This document shows, in pieces, positions 22,930 through 35,510 of a DNA stretch of 64,000 bases (position 1 is its first letter; every line of letters starts with the position of its first letter). Source of the DNA: Turritopsis dohrnii (taxonomy: Eukaryota; Cnidaria; Hydrozoa; Anthoathecata; Oceaniidae); assembly GCA_027922465.2 (NCBI GenBank), contig BQMF02000372.1, positions 310,001 to 374,000 on the forward strand, given 5' to 3'. Made by a program: the position numbers and the translations under genes. The notes under the pieces were generated by a model. The model saw only the letters and a program-made list of their open reading frames with translations. It had not been told where the DNA came from and did no database searches.

Positions 22930-23059
22930 CAACTGCATTATGTACATTATTCACTAAGATTTCCTTCATTGTCACTATCGCCATCATCATTATCTTCATC
23001 AGAAGTATCATAATCAAATTTCAAGTTTTTGCATCATTCGCCTCAAACACATAAATCAA

Positions 23060-23692
23060 TGCATTCGACTTAGAGGCTGTGCGATCGATACTCGCATACT
23101 ACTTGGGTGCGGCATTTTGATTTTGAGCAATTACAGGAAATCAACTCGATGATGTCGACTGGTGCTGCAGGAAGCAACTTCCAGTCAATGGTTAAGACAC
23201 CAGCCTCCATTTTCCATCCATGGACTAATGGGACTTGGTATCTCGGGGTTGCTTTTTGAGAGGTCTCTCTATGACTGCTGTCACATATATGACACTCGCT
23301 TGCAATGACACAGTAAAGTGTCTCTTGTTGGTGGTAGTTTCTGTGGTTCGGGAGCCTTGCGACTCGAACAAAACTTTTTTTCAACGGGCTTCGTTGGTGT
23401 CATTACATTTAACTGCGTATCGCAGACAATGCCTCTATGTTTTGGAGCAATGTGGCGTTGATGCCAAAAGAATTCCCAAACGCAAAAGTAGCTTTGAATT
23501 CTTCAGAAGCTTGCAACCACTTAAATGCTGTAGTTTTTCCAACTCCATAGAACACGCTGGTATAATCGTTACCAGTGAATGCGTGGAGTGCTGGAATTTT
23601 TGTGCAGAAATATTTTCATGGGTAAAAGGTGTAAAGCACGTGTTAAAAAGGTTTTCCTTAAAAATTTCTATCAATTCGCACGAACAGTCCAA
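23060..23692 (-). pseudogene. Remnant of a HAFTGxD / CXC-type repeat-encoded protein
   Basis: On the minus strand near 23600-23400 the translation reads H-A-F-T-G-N-D-Y-T-S-V-F-Y-G-V-G-K, the signature of an uncharacterised protein common in cnidarian and other invertebrate genomes. Further on, near 23230-23100, comes H-G-W-K-M-E-A-G-V-L and I-E-L-I-S-C-N-C-S-K-S-K-C, the CXC-like Cys cluster that ends these proteins. Several frameshifts and stops separate the parts. Function is unknown. Confidence 0.55.
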
Positions 23693-23734
23693 CCCAGGTA
23701 GTTGAAAATTCGCTGATGCGGATTAGAGAAACGC

Positions 23735-24290
23735 TCAACCAATAGCTTGATTGATTGCAATTTTTGCTCTCTTTTCCATGAGTACTCTATCAGAACAACG
23801 ATTTCGGCGATGAGGTCCCAACGATTTCGGCGATGAGGTCCCTACCAGACGCTTCATTTGTTTAGTGGTCATCTTCATCAATATAAATTCAATGAATGAC
23901 AATAGCAATGGGTTAAGACCCCTCACCGGTTCTGCCGCCCCTGAGGGCTATTATATGGAGAGATGAAGCTTACACTATGCCGATGTCATTAGAAACAGAA
24001 CAATAGGAAAATGGCCTGGAAACTGGCAGCTGTTTATTAATGAAAGTGTTCAAGGTAAAGAAATGATTCAAGAAAACCACTGAAACGCTTTCTATCAATC
24101 TTAGCAAAACCGTCCAAAAAAATATCACAGCTATGAAAAAAAGTGTCGTTTGGCACAAAGGAAGACCTTTCGTCTCTTCTCCTGCCGACAGTTTTTTTGT
24201 TCTTCTTTTCGTGCACCCGATAAAACATTGCTGTTTTCTCCATGACGTAATGGAATCTTTAAGCGTTCGAAATAATAGACGGGGGTTCAA
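23735..24290 (-). other. Unassigned open minus-strand stretches
   Basis: Two short minus frames follow one another (23735-23926 and 23970-24293). They are basic and may be decayed coding sequence of the neighbouring remnant. I do not recognise them. Confidence 0.2.
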
Positions 24291-24689
24291 CATTTTCGAA
24301 AATAATAATGTTACAAAGATTTTTTTATGAAAACATTGAACAAAGACATCGAACGTATATTGTTTTAAAACATTTTATTTAAAAGTAAAAAGGGTTTTGT
24401 TTGTTTGTTTTTTTAAATGATACAATGAATGATTTTTTTTCATATATTGCACCCCCTGAATATGTACTTTCGATTTTCCAATTTGTCTAGAAGGAAGGAA
24501 AGTTGGCGGAGAAATTTTAGTTTGTTGTTGTTGGAATAGCGTGATTTTTCTTTTTGTGATAACTTGTTTAATAAATAATTTTAGGTGCTCCGATAAAAAA
24601 ATAATTAATACTGATTATCTTAAGAACATATTTCACTATCTTTTGCATTGTCCCCTTCTTTGCATGGTTTCTCATTTTTTTATGCAAGT

Positions 24690-25064
24690 AGCTGCCTGAC
24701 TATAATAATAAGTTTAAAAGTTTTTTTCTCTCTGCGTTTTGAGTGTATTGTTAAACTGATATTTGATTGGTTTAAAATCGTAAAGAAAAACCACGTGAAG
24801 TTCACGTTCGGAATGCATTGTGTAAAGCAAGAAAGTCTGCTGACATTTTAAATGCGACGGCGACAATAAACGGCTGAGTTAAGAACATGCAAGATTTGAA
24901 ACAGCAGGAAGGTATTTCTCTTCACGTGCAAACGAGCTTTATTTAGCGATAAAGCCAGCAGCAAAGGAAGTCTTATCGCTGGTGTTAAGTGCAATAATTT
25001 GGAGCAGGTGGTGATACAACGCAGGCTGAACATGGGCGGCGAGCGACGCCGCCTTGGCGGCTAG
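24690..25064 (+). mobile_element. 3' end of a second non-autonomous Helitron
   Basis: The end at 25035-25064 reads GGCGGC, a 7-base loop, GCCGCC, then TTGGCGG and CTAG, followed by host T. This is the canonical Helitron 3' hairpin plus CTRR. The last 30 bases are identical to 48684-48713. Upstream, 24717-24760 (CTCTCTGCGTTTTGAGTGTATTG) matches the interior of the nested Helitron (48521-48550). No 5' TC end was found for this copy, so the left limit is approximate. Confidence 0.75.
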
Positions 25065-25237
25065 TATATATTAGGGAGTTTTAGCAACACAACGCGGACG
25101 TCAAAAAACTCCCGGGAAACCCCAAAAAGAAACTGGGCTCCACTATCTTTGTCGTGTGTTGTTTTATAAAGTTTCGTTCACGACCTCAAAATAGCCATTT
25201 TGACGTTCTGAAGAAGACGTGAAATTTATTTGTAAAC

Positions 25238-26039
25238 ATGGAATCAGAACGAAGGTAAATAACCATAAAATTTATTGTTTTATGTGTATTCCTGGTATTC
25301 TGAAGGTGATGATCAAGAGCATTGCTGAAAAATATTTATCGTCTGTTTTTTTAGAGTAAACATGCATTGGAATGAAGAAAGAGATGTCATGATGATGAGA
25401 GAGATGGCAGCTAGGGGAATTTTTGAATATAAATCAGGAAGCAGAGAGAGGGGGAACGCATGGCAAGAAATTCCTACATCATTAAACATTGAAAACAATT
25501 TCAACGTGACTAATCGAGGAGTAAGAGATCGGTTTACTTCTATAATGAAAAAGTATAAAGCAAAGGTAAATAAAGAAATTACTGGAACAGGATTAGGAGG
25601 TCAAGAGCTTACTGAATATGAAATGATTACAGAAGTTCTTATAGAACGGTACGAGGAAAGTGAAAGAAAAACTGCTGAGGAAAATAACAACAAGAAATCA
25701 AAAGCTGGAGAGGATAAAGAAAAAGCTCAAGAAATCAGAGATGCTGCCATGGAAAGAGTTGGGGAAACAAGAAAACGTAATAAATGTGAAGATGATGAAC
25801 CCAAAGAAAAAAAAAGAAGGTCAAGTTCCGATCTACTAACTTTTCTCCGTGAGAAAATGGACAACGATAACGAAAATCGACGACAAGTGATGGAAAGAGA
25901 GCGTCAGCAGACTGAATTGTTGCTTGAAAACCAGAGATCAATGAACATGTTGATGCAGCAACAACAACAACAACATCAACAACTCATGGCTCTTCTTTTG
26001 CAACAAATGAACAGTAATAATAACAATGGTAACCAGTGA
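25238..26039 (+). CDS. Harbinger-associated Myb/SANT-like protein, two exons
   Basis: Exon 1 is 25238-25254 (ATG, five codons plus two bases), the intron has GT..AG ends, and exon 2 is 25355-26039. The join makes an Arg codon, and the protein is about 233 residues. Residues 8-100 form a Myb/SANT-like domain (H-W-N-E-E-R-D, G-N-A-W-Q-E-I, V-R-D-R-F-T-S-I-M). A long Lys/Glu/Arg-rich helix follows, then a Gln- and Asn-rich tail encoded by CAA repeats. Such proteins are partners of Harbinger transposases in cnidarian genomes. A Harbinger transposase fragment lies convergent, 330 bases downstream, supporting that role. No disruption was seen. Confidence 0.75.
25950..26035 (+). repeat. CAA-rich simple repeat within coding sequence
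   Basis: Runs of CAACAACAACAA encode the Gln/Asn-rich C-terminus of the Myb-like protein. Confidence 0.6.
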
Positions 26040-26362
26040 GAAAAAGAAGATGGTAAACATTGAAATGTAAAAATACTTTTGTTGTTAGTTAGTGTTAACA
26101 TTAGGGATAGTTTTTATTATTTGTTGTATTCAAGGCTAAAAAGTAAAAAGCTGGTTGTTTTTAACGAATCAGATTTCTTTGTGCATTGAACAATTCCAAA
26201 AATACCAAGAATTTTTCCAAGAAGTACAACTAAACAAAATCTAGGAACTTTTTGTTTTTAAGACAAACTTTCTTCCACATAACAGAATTTTACAGTATAT
26301 ATATGTCTCAAGTTATTGAAAATAGTCTTCAAGGCTTGGTGGTCAACAAATATTCAGAAATT

Positions 26363-26746
26363 TTATTTCCATATAAACATGTTCGTGCATTTTGTAACAC
26401 TGAGGCCTAACTTCATTTGGGACTTCAGTGTAACAAATTTGAAGTAGTTCTTGATTTCCCCAAATAGCCATTCAACACTAATTCTTACTTCACTCATTGC
26501 TTTGTTGTATTGTATTTGTTGATGATGAAGATTTCCTCTCTGATAAGGGGCTTGAAGATGAACTTGGAGAGGATATGCAGGGTCTCCATATATACATAAG
26601 GGGTTTCCTTGATACCATGCTACTCTTTGAAGATCTCTCAATAAACCAGACTCGTTAATTGTCCCAAGGCAATTGCAGGGTATTTTCTCACATGCGCTAA
26701 AAAACTTAAAGGTAATGTGGTAAGGCAGGGAATTTATGAGTACCAT
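26363..26746 (-). pseudogene. C-terminal fragment of a Harbinger transposase
   Basis: The minus-strand translation contains G-L-L-R-D-L-Q, Y-G-D-P-A-Y-P-L with the second catalytic D, Y-N-K-A-M-S-E-V-R-I-S-V-E-W-L-F-G with the catalytic E, and K-N-Y-F-K-F-V. This is the final third of a DDE_Tnp_4 transposase. The N-terminal part with the first D is missing upstream, and the last residues are frame-shifted (T-K-C-T-N-M-F). It is convergent with the intact Myb-like gene, as in two-gene Harbinger elements, so the pair is probably a half-deleted element. Confidence 0.8.
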
Positions 26747-26876
26747 CTAATGTGAAGAACAAAATAAACGCTTTTTAGTCTTATTATCTTTTTTGTCATC
26801 AGTTCTGAAACTTCAAAAAATTAAAGGCATAATTTGACTTACTCGTTGCTTAATTGACAAGGAATTATCTCGTCCA

Positions 26877-28006
26877 TCCATGGGTACGGCAAGAACAATA
26901 AGGGGAGATGCTGGAAATGAGAATCTCAATGTCGCTGGAATTCAGCGTTTTTTTCGACGCAACGGACAGGATGCAATGGCTGGAGCAAAGAGTTTTTTAT
27001 TTGGAAAATCCACTTCAAATCAGGTTGAAATTAAATGAATCATGAATTATCAATAATTTATACATTGTTAAACCAAAAGGTAAAATATTGCAATATATAG
27101 AAGCTTTTTGGTCACATCTTCGTAGACGCATGGGACAATGGTGGATGAATTACTTCAAGGTGAATGGTTCGTTCTACTTTGATAATAAAAGTAGATTTAT
27201 GTGTTTAATCGGACTTCATAGATCTCATATTAATAGCAATGTTATATATATTATGAAAAGAATTAACCTGTTTGCACAATAAATAACGATAACGAAAACA
27301 TTAACAATACCAATAACGGGAATCTTTTCACTTACTAGGATATGAGAGACAGTGGAGATTGGGATGATACAGATCCTATTCAAAGGTCGATTTTTTATTT
27401 TCACATTATTTTCATTTCTATAATCAGACCTATATTCTGAAAGTCGAAAACCATAAGTAACTTTCTAGAGGTTGTTTTCTTGAACGTTGCAAATTTTTGT
27501 ATTTTAGAGAGTGTTTAAAGTTCTGCTACTCATCAGTTATTCAGCGGGAATTGGATGAAATGAAAGAGATTCACAATTTACACTGAATCAGACCATACCA
27601 GGGGCAGGAATGTCCCAGTGGGATCCCAGATATATTATATCAATTACTTGAAAATTATGGTAAGTCAATTCTTGTTGAATTGGAACATAAATATACTTTC
27701 TCTATATCAGCAGAGAAACTGCACAAAAAAAATCGTACACGATAGATCTCCTGGTTGATTCTATTATTTTCAAATAACAAGTACTCAATTCTATTTAGGC
27801 GGAAGAAACTATCACATTCCAGTGCCCACTTCTGAACTTCAACTCGCTTCAAAATACTCAATACCAAAAACAACGTTTGGATGCACAAAATGTTTGAAAA
27901 AATTGGACTATATTATATTTCACGAAACAGCATAAACTTTCCTCAAAATGCTATCGAAGCAAGAATTCTGTACGACTCGTTGTTGCAATTTGTAGATAAC
28001 GTTTAG
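26877..28006 (+). pseudogene. Integrase-core-domain (pfam24764-type) pseudogene
   Basis: Coding blocks in order: 26877-27022 (M-G-T-A-R-T-I-R-G-D-A-G-N-E-N, then F-L-F-G-K-S-T-S-N-Q); 27092-27170 (I-E-A-F-W-S-H-L-R-R, then W-W-M-N-Y-F-K); about 27340-27388; about 27508-27659 (C-L-K-F-C-Y-S-S-V-I-Q-R-E-L-D-E-M, P-S-G-I-P-D-I-L-Y); and 27799-28006 (I-P-V-P-T-S-E-L). This is the order of the animal integrase-core family in which N-Q-R-I-E follows G-x-E-N. In-frame stops and frame changes (near 27088, 27583 and 27935) show decay. Some block edges carry GT and AG, so the parent gene had introns. A second fragment is at 40213-40700. Confidence 0.6.
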
Positions 28007-28019
28007 AAAATATATTAAT

Positions 28020-28585
28020 ATCCCAGGTAAAAATTACCGTTTTCAATTTCTCCGCGAGGTTGTCAAATAAATGTTAAAACTCCCACTACTCCGCATGTAC
28101 ACGGAAGAGTGTAGAATGAAGATACACGCTTGCTTTACTAATCCTCACAAAATGCCTTATACCTGGCAGATTAAAACCAAATCCTAAATGAAAGACCGAA
28201 AAATAAGTTCACCCATGGAGTGACAAATAGACAACCAGATTTTGTGAAGGTTAAGGTTATCATAAAATATAAAAACTTGAAAAATAACTGTTTACAAAAA
28301 TATTTTTCATAAACACAACAAAATGACGCAAAGCCTAACAAAAAATCCCCAAATAAAATGCGTTTGGCATATACTTGTCCAAAAACTCTTCAGTTGATAC
28401 AATTGTTTCCATCACCTTTAACCAAATTATCAAATAAATCAATCGATTTTAACAAAAAATGTCAATAAAACAAAAATGAACGTAACAAATAACCTTGATA
28501 AAACATTTTTGGTAACGATAAACCATTACTAATGAAAGTAACTGTAGCAGCTTTTCAGGTGATTGATAGAAAACGTTGCTAAGAC
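28020..28585. other. Non-coding interval
   Basis: AT-rich with no recognised feature before the MITE at 28590. Confidence 0.3.
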
Positions 28586-28589
28586 AGTA

Positions 28590-28784
28590 GACCTTTCCCG
28601 AATTTCTGTTTAAACACTGCGTCAATGCTTTGTTATCAAGTTTGGCCTCTAATTGAAAATATTTATTACTAAGTATTATTCGCTTATTATTTCTATTCCG
28701 CAATAGGATAACTAAAGGTAATTAAAATCTTTAAAACGAGGTCTTCCTTATAGCCACAGTGCGTTGTTTAAACAGAAATTCGGT
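28590..28784 (-). mobile_element. MITE with GACCTTTCCCGAATTTCTG ends
   Basis: The left end GACCTTTCCCGAATTTCTG..GTTTAAAC is mirrored on the right by GTTTAAACAGAAATTCGG. The outermost right bases are lost. TA precedes the left end. In reverse orientation it aligns over most of its length with the element at 56974-57201. Probably Tc1/mariner-type because of the TA. Confidence 0.65.
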
Positions 28785-28840
28785 AACATATGTAAAACAT
28801 TGGTTAATCAACAAAAACAGTTAGAAAATAATGGCAAAAG

Positions 28841-31800
28841 TCAAATATTGTCGAATCCACGACTCAACTGTATAGCTTCGGTTAACGCAACTTCCATTTT
28901 ATCACAGCTATCGTAATGAACAGGTAGTTTTAAGATCAGATCGCAAGTGGAAACGCTGGGTTTGCAATTTTTCAAACAATCATGAACAAAATGAATGGTA
29001 ATGGTAGATGATAAACCAAGCACCGGAATAGTTGATGAACCAGTAATAAATTGCATAACATCCTCGATCGATAACGTATTACCTAAACAGAACATCAGAT
29101 ACTGCTTTTTAAAAAAGCTACATTCAAAAAAGGCACTTATGAAATGCAATCTTTATACACACTACTTTCAATCAAATTTTCTTCACAAACCTTCACAACA
29201 TATTTCTATACAATCAGAAAAAGCTTTAAATGTGTCAATTTCTTTATTATTCTTAGAGCTTCCATCATCACTATAAGCAGGCACGAAAAGTTCCTCTACT
29301 TTATCTAGGGTCCAATTAAGCTCATTAGTGGGGCAAAAGACCATTTGAAAAAGTTTTTCATTCCCACGCACAATATCAAGTAAACCATATAATTGTAAGC
29401 CTTCCACCATTTGCTGTAAACAAGGTATTGCTTCTTGGTATTTTTCTTTGGTGATAATAGACCTGCAAATGTAAAAAGTAAAAATGACTTTTTATAACCA
29501 TGTTATAACTAACCTTAGCAAAGTGCTAGCAACTTAAATTATGGAAAAGGATATGATGGGATTATAAAATATACCCATATTTTAAGTAATCTTGCTTTTA
29601 GTTGTTCACTTAGTAAATAAAGGAGATTATTCATAAACAGCAACTGCCTACCTTAAGATACTAGTTTTCATATTCAAGGTGACTCTTGATGGAACACCTC
29701 TAAATCCAATTTCAGAGAGAGTATCGAGGCCATCATCCGAAGTGCAATATGACACCAGATCTTCTTGGCTTTGTATGTTATGAACCTAATAGTACATTGA
29801 TACCATTAAAAATAGTAAAGAAAGTAATGGAAAATGAAGAGTTACCCTAATAATACAATTACCCTGTTATATGCCTTGCTTAATTTAGACTCTGCATCTT
29901 TTATGTGCTCGGTAGTTGCTCAAGAGAATACTGCAGTCCACCAACAAAATAGCGGTACACCTAATTAGCAAAACAGCTTGGTGCTGGACCATACATACAG
30001 ATTGAAGAAGCAATTAATTGGCCAGCAAATTTGAATTTACCACTGGATATATCTTCATACAACTTTGTGTGTGGGATTTTGCCCTTTTCATTTTTATCAT
30101 CAAGTAAAAGTTGATGCTGAATGTCTTTGAATGCTTCTGAAAAAAAATAATAGATAACAAATAGTAATGAAAGTTCATAATTAGATGGATGGTGGCAGAT
30201 GCAGAACATAGACAGACTTATGGAATTGTAAAATATTTTTTAGTCTAAAGTGTTAATATTCCCACCCCTCTTTTTTTATTTAATATTGGCTGACAAATCA
30301 AGACTGCTAGGGTTGCCTTTTCGCAAGGCTTTCAGAAATCCTTGTTCTTCACCAAAGATTCAACAGTATAAGAATAATACCTTTTATGTGGTACTACTTA
30401 TAAGTTTCATAACTGTGAAGGAGTCTGAGCTGTCCCGTCAGATGTATCATGTCATGTTTTCTGTAAACAGCATGTCAGTAAAAGTTTTATTCAGTTACAA
30501 TGCAAGTTTTTTAAACTTAGCTATAAAAATGATCTAACCTGTAAAAAACTCCCTGCTTAAACCACCTTGGTCAACACCACTCTCACCATAAAAATGAATA
30601 TGGAATTTTGCACCAAGTTTTTTTTGTACCCATGGCTTGGACATCTGTTGGCAAAAATCTGCAAATATGTTCTTCCTGCGTACCTTGATTTTAAGAACAT
30701 TCTCTTTATCTACTGCCGTCAACAAAAGCTTTTGCTTCAGCATGTCGATGCTAGCATTGTGTGTAGTGGTGGAACTGACAGTGCCATAACTTTCCAATGA
30801 TTCATCACTGTCAGATTCAGCACTGTCAATAATTTCTGGAAGGTTTGTGCAGCACATTCAGCTGCATGTTGCTCAATGTCACACTTTGGAAAGTTAAAAC
30901 CACAAATGGGGCAAAATATAGCTGACCATCATTTGTACTTCCAGAAGAAGAAGCAGTGTTAAGCTGATTTGAAGAAGTGGATGGTGCACTGGGTCAAATC
31001 TGAGTTTGACACTTCTTTCATATTCAAAAAATGGTTTTCATATGTTAAACAAGGCTCATTAGGATCGACAGTTTTCAAAGGCATGCCAAATTCTCGAAAA
31101 ACTCGAAAAGCTCTGGCTAAGCTTCCCACCCAGTTATAAACTGCTTCCATTGTACAGGCACTGGGAAAAAAGCGTGCCTTTCTGCCAAGTGTAACATGCA
31201 TCACGACAATCATTACACAGTTATCTGTCAATGGAGGCTCATCTGGAACTTGACTTAGTCTCTGTTGCTGCAACTGTCTTAAGTAATCTTTACTTTGTTC
31301 AGTTTTCTTTTGCATACTTTCTTTCAGCTTATCAGCTTCAAGACTAAGTCTAAAAGCCTCATCTTGCTCTTGGATTAGTTTTCTTCTTTCATCCATAGAC
31401 TCTGGCGGATCACTGTTTAATATACTGTCTTTAGGAGTCGATGTTACTTCGAAATCTTTTACATCATCATCAAAATCATCATCGTCATCCCCATCATCCA
31501 AAAAAAATTCTGGGAATTTCATAGGCTTTGTAAGCAAAATTTTTTCTCTTCAAAATGAGTTTCAATAGCTACATCCAGATTTTGCTGCCACCAAAGCACA
31601 TGTCATACAATTTCTGTAACCTAAACAAAAATATATACATAATCAAACCACAACATATTGCAAATTAGGTATCAACAGTTTTAAAAGTGTTTGGAGTAGA
31701 GAGACCTAATAACATGAAATGACTTAAAAATTAAAGCAACACGGCTTATTAATTTGAAAAAGTAACTTTATTATTTTTGCCAATTGGAAAGAACACATCA

Positions 31801-32565
31801 ATTACTTCTTCTAAAACTTCACGTAGTGGTGTTGTTCTGTTAACTTCATAACTTCTAACACCACCTCCACATTGAAGCCTTGCAGCAATGTATATTCTTC
31901 TTTTTGGACACCAATGATGCCAACCATATTTTATTTGAAGTTGTTCTTTCTTTCTTTTTTTTACCGAAGAGTTTACCTTCTTGCTTCCATTTCTCACAGC
32001 ACTTACAAAATGGGCAAGATCATCTTCACATGTTGGATGATGAAATTTTTCAATTAACAGTTTCACATCAGCTAAACCCACACCCATTGATTTAAAGTCA
32101 TCAGGGTGTAACAAATAGATGGAATCATGGCATACCTATATTACATAATGTATTGTAAGTTGATGATCTTCCTCACTATATATATGAAATATATATAAGT
32201 ATATATAAGCTTAACTCACTCTAGATTCAGTGACTTTTCTTAACACACTTTCCGAGTAACCTCTTTTTCTGAGGAACTCCACTATCTATAAAAGTGAGAG
32301 TGAATCATCATCCATATTATCATGATGAGAGGAGGAGAGGTGCACAAAGTCAAAAAAGGAAGGCAGGAGGAAAGGATCTAAATTGATGTAAACGACAAGT
32401 TCAATTTCAAAAATGAAATTTGAGAAATTCATTTCTTAGGGTCAACAGTAAGGTAGAATGTGGTATAGGTCAAGTAGTTTAGAGTTACTAGAATTAAAGA
32501 AAAAATCTTGCACACAGCTATTATCCTTTTACCTCCAAATTTGTAGCCGACCCCGATGCAGACAT
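28841..32565 (-). pseudogene. HECT-type E3 ubiquitin ligase (G2/M-phase E3-like), several breaks
   Basis: Minus-strand exons by splice signals: 32565-32533 (ATG, M-S-A-S-G-S), 32285-32220, 32135-about 31767, 31620-30539, 30136-29863, 29785-29652, 29462-29191 and 29082-28841. Exon 3 has a G-G-G-V-R block. Exon 4 has an acidic and coiled-coil region, a ubiquitin-like fold segment and a C-P-I-C-G-F-x-F-P-K-C-x-I-E-x-H zinc finger. HECT starts at about 30700 (R-K-N-I-F-A-D-F, G-V-D-Q-G-G-L-S-R-E-F-F). The catalytic Cys is in S-V-S-T-C-D-L, last exon. Breaks: frame changes near 31600, 31545, 30940, 30845 and 29900 and a TAG near 29962. Several fall at A or T runs, so sequencing indels are possible. 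HECT enzymes pass ubiquitin via that Cys. Similar genes are multicopy in corals. Confidence 0.72.
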
Positions 32566-32643
32566 CTTGGTTAGTAAGTTTATGTTCATTATAAATCCAA
32601 TGAGACACGTACCAACTAAAGTGGGTTCATTGTGCTATGAAAA

Positions 32644-32780
32644 CTATTTTCTTGACTTTAGAAATATAGAAGTCACGATAATATCACATTTCTTTATTTT
32701 CTTGACTTAGAAATATGGAAGTCACGATAATATCACATTTGTTTATTTTCTTGACTTAGAAATATAGAAGTCACGAAAAT
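32644..32780. repeat. ~50-bp tandem repeat, nearly three copies
   Basis: The unit TTTTCTTGACTTAGAAATAT plus AGAAGTCACGATAATATCAC repeats at about 32647, 32697 and 32746 with few changes. It lies just upstream of the HECT gene start. Confidence 0.8.
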
Positions 32781-32789
32781 ATCGATGGC

Positions 32790-35090
32790 ACTAATATGCT
32801 TTCGTAGTAAAGCTTTTGATTGGAAAGTCTATAAAATCAACCAATACTATATGTTTATACCGGTTCAACACTCAACACTGGAGCTAAATTAAATAAAGAC
32901 TTTCAACGTGGGATACACAACCAAACATCAAAATAATAAAAATAATTGAAACAATGAAATGCCCAGCCATAATTTAATACCGAAAAGATAAGAAGAAACA
33001 GATAAAAACATAATGCCAAACTTATATATGTAAACAACTACCATAACACAAAACAATGTGTCAAAATCATGACAAAATTTCAGAATCCATCCAGCAATGC
33101 AATGCTTCTTATTTGTAACAGCACAGCAGCACATAGTCTTATCATATCATATCTTATCTTATCTTATCAGCATCACATTGTACAGCAATAATTAATGAAT
33201 TTCTGAAATATATAACTTACTAACCCTAACTAACCCTCACAACATCATAATTTGACCATTTAATGGTTTATATACACTTTTTGACCTAAAAGAAAAAGAT
33301 TTCAGTGAAGAACAGCAACAATCCACACTACTGCAACAACCATATTGAAGCAAACAAAAGCAAAAGACATAAATGACAGATAGGCAAAAGAAACAAAGCA
33401 CCAAACATCGTAAATAAAATATACAGGAAAATTTAGAAAAAGCAGACATGGTTGAGATGAGATAAGGCAGCATAACACAGTCATGAGAACCATTTTTAAT
33501 TGATCTGTAGATAAATAAATCTTCTTTTCTAACTAATGGCGCGCATTTCCAAAACAAATTTTTAATGCGCTCCCCCTTCGTAGGTCCAGCTCCTTTTCGC
33601 CTTCATCCAGGTTTCATACAAATTTTCATGCAGCTTTCATCCAAACGATTGAATTATGTTGATTCTTACACTCAAAACAAACTTAAAATTTAAATTAAAA
33701 CCATTCGTTACCGTGTTAATAAACATCTTTTGGTTCTGCATTTCTTCACTGCTCTTTCTTCTGTATAGCGATATTTGATAACTAAAACGTAAACAAACAT
33801 TTAAATGCATACAGAACTGTGTCACCTGTTAAAAAAAGCAATAAAAGTTTTGTAATAATACTTTCGTGCAAACCTGTTCGTTCGTTTTGCACTGTCAATT
33901 TATAAAAGCTTCGCTTCACTTCTTCTGTATTCTAACTATGCTTTCACGTTGTAAACAAACAACTTATCACTTACACATGTGCTTTTATTAATCTAAAATG
34001 CAATAGCAATTAAAGTTTAACAATAAACAGTTTAATAAACAGCATGTATACAAACCTGTGTTTCATCGTCAAACTCACAACTGCGATAATGAAAATCGGT
34101 TATTAACGAACAAATTTTTTGGAAATCATCAACCAATCAAAATGGCGAAAAAAGAATTTCTTTCGTTTCGATTCATTTAAAAATTTAGACGTCACACTTA
34201 GATTACGTAACATGAAAAAAGTGTCTCTCGCGTCTGCGTGGTTTTACGACAAAAAGGGAAAAAAAAAGAAGGTTTTGACCGTTGAAAAAAAAGCAATTAT
34301 GTCACTCTCTAAAATAAAAGTGGTATGCACAACGCGGATTATTATAATAAGATAAAAGAATGAACGTTGCTTGATTGGGTAATGCAACATCTCCCAATGG
34401 AGTGAATGTACAACTGTAGAAAATATAATTCGCCCAATTGAGAGACAAGGTTTAACGAATTTTGGCTTAAGGGATTTTGAACCTTCATTAGGCAACATGC
34501 TTAAAGTGTCTTGAGGTATATAATCCATCTTTTGTATCAACTTTTTTATAGCAAAAACAATAAGAATTATAGCTGGTAAGCGGCGAAGCAAAAGATACTG
34601 TGAACCCATCAATGAAAGAGACAGCAGTGAACATTTCAAAAAAACTTGTGGATCAGTTATTCACGATCCTTCTGATCACAATGAAGCTAACCAACACATA
34701 AACATTTAAAGGGGGAAAAAATAAGGGATAAAGATTTAAGTTCAGAATAAAAGAATACTTTCATTAACCACGTAGTATATTTGTAAATTGTGTTAATTGA
34801 AGACATATTTACATTTACCAAGTGGTGATACTGGATGGCATAATAAATATAATGACGAAAATTCTGATGACAACACTGATATCAAAAATGATATGCTAAT
34901 ATAATGCATCACCTTGGAAAAGAATTAAATAAATGCATGAAGACAGATGTTAATATAATTCGAAATAGTTCTGAAAATAAAAGCTTGAAAGATATGAATA
35001 ACTGCAACCCGATTCAATGGTTGAGAAGTCGTTGAGCAGTCGTCCCTCAGAGTTACTGCATCCGTGATATAGACATAAATACTGTAGGCT
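32790..35090. other. AT-rich interval with no gene I can support
   Basis: Contains a short ATCTT-type simple repeat (33140-33167) and hydrophobic chance frames on the minus strand (33237-33557) that look like translated AT-rich DNA. No domain was recognised. Confidence 0.35.
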
Positions 35091-35510
35091 TAAAAAAATT
35101 GATAGTAGATCTTCTTTATTACTATGTTAATTTGAGATTCGTGCTACCAAATCATCAGCTGGAAAATCTGCTATGCTATTCTCTAAGGCATACATAAACT
35201 TTATTGGAAATAGAACCCCAGGAGGAGGCTACACTTATATTACAAACTGGTTGAAACAACAAAACAAGAATGCGAAACCATTTTCATCAGGATTGGCGAA
35301 AGCCGTTTTCGATAACAACCAGAAGGTTGGTAAAACATATCTTGTATCTGAAACTAGCCACGAGCCATCTATGGATTAGCCAATAGAACATGATTGATGC
35401 AGTAGATTTAATGGTATCACAGCGATCAAGCACAGAGAAACAGAAAAGATGCTTAGAATGCGGATGCAAATCTGATGTGAGTTACCACTTGTGCAGAAGT
35501 TGTAGAGGTA
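35090..35510 (+). pseudogene. Fragment of an uncharacterised repeat-encoded protein
   Basis: Plus-strand blocks read F-I-G-N-R-T-P-G-G-G-Y-T-Y-I-T-N-W-L, then L-A-K-A-V-F-D-N-N-Q-K-V-G-K-T-Y-L (35200-35350). After a frame change comes K-R-C-L-E-C-G-C-K-S-D-V, with a Cys cluster C-R-S-C-R (35450-35510). I believe such proteins recur in cnidarian genomes but cannot name a function. Confidence 0.35.

Noticed and set aside
33237..33557. Membrane protein gene on the minus strand
   Set aside because: Hydrophobic Phe/Leu/Cys-rich translation of AT-rich DNA, no ATG context, splice partners or homology that I recognise.
34119..34355. Basic plus-strand frame
   Set aside because: Lys-rich translation of poly-A tracts without any domain.
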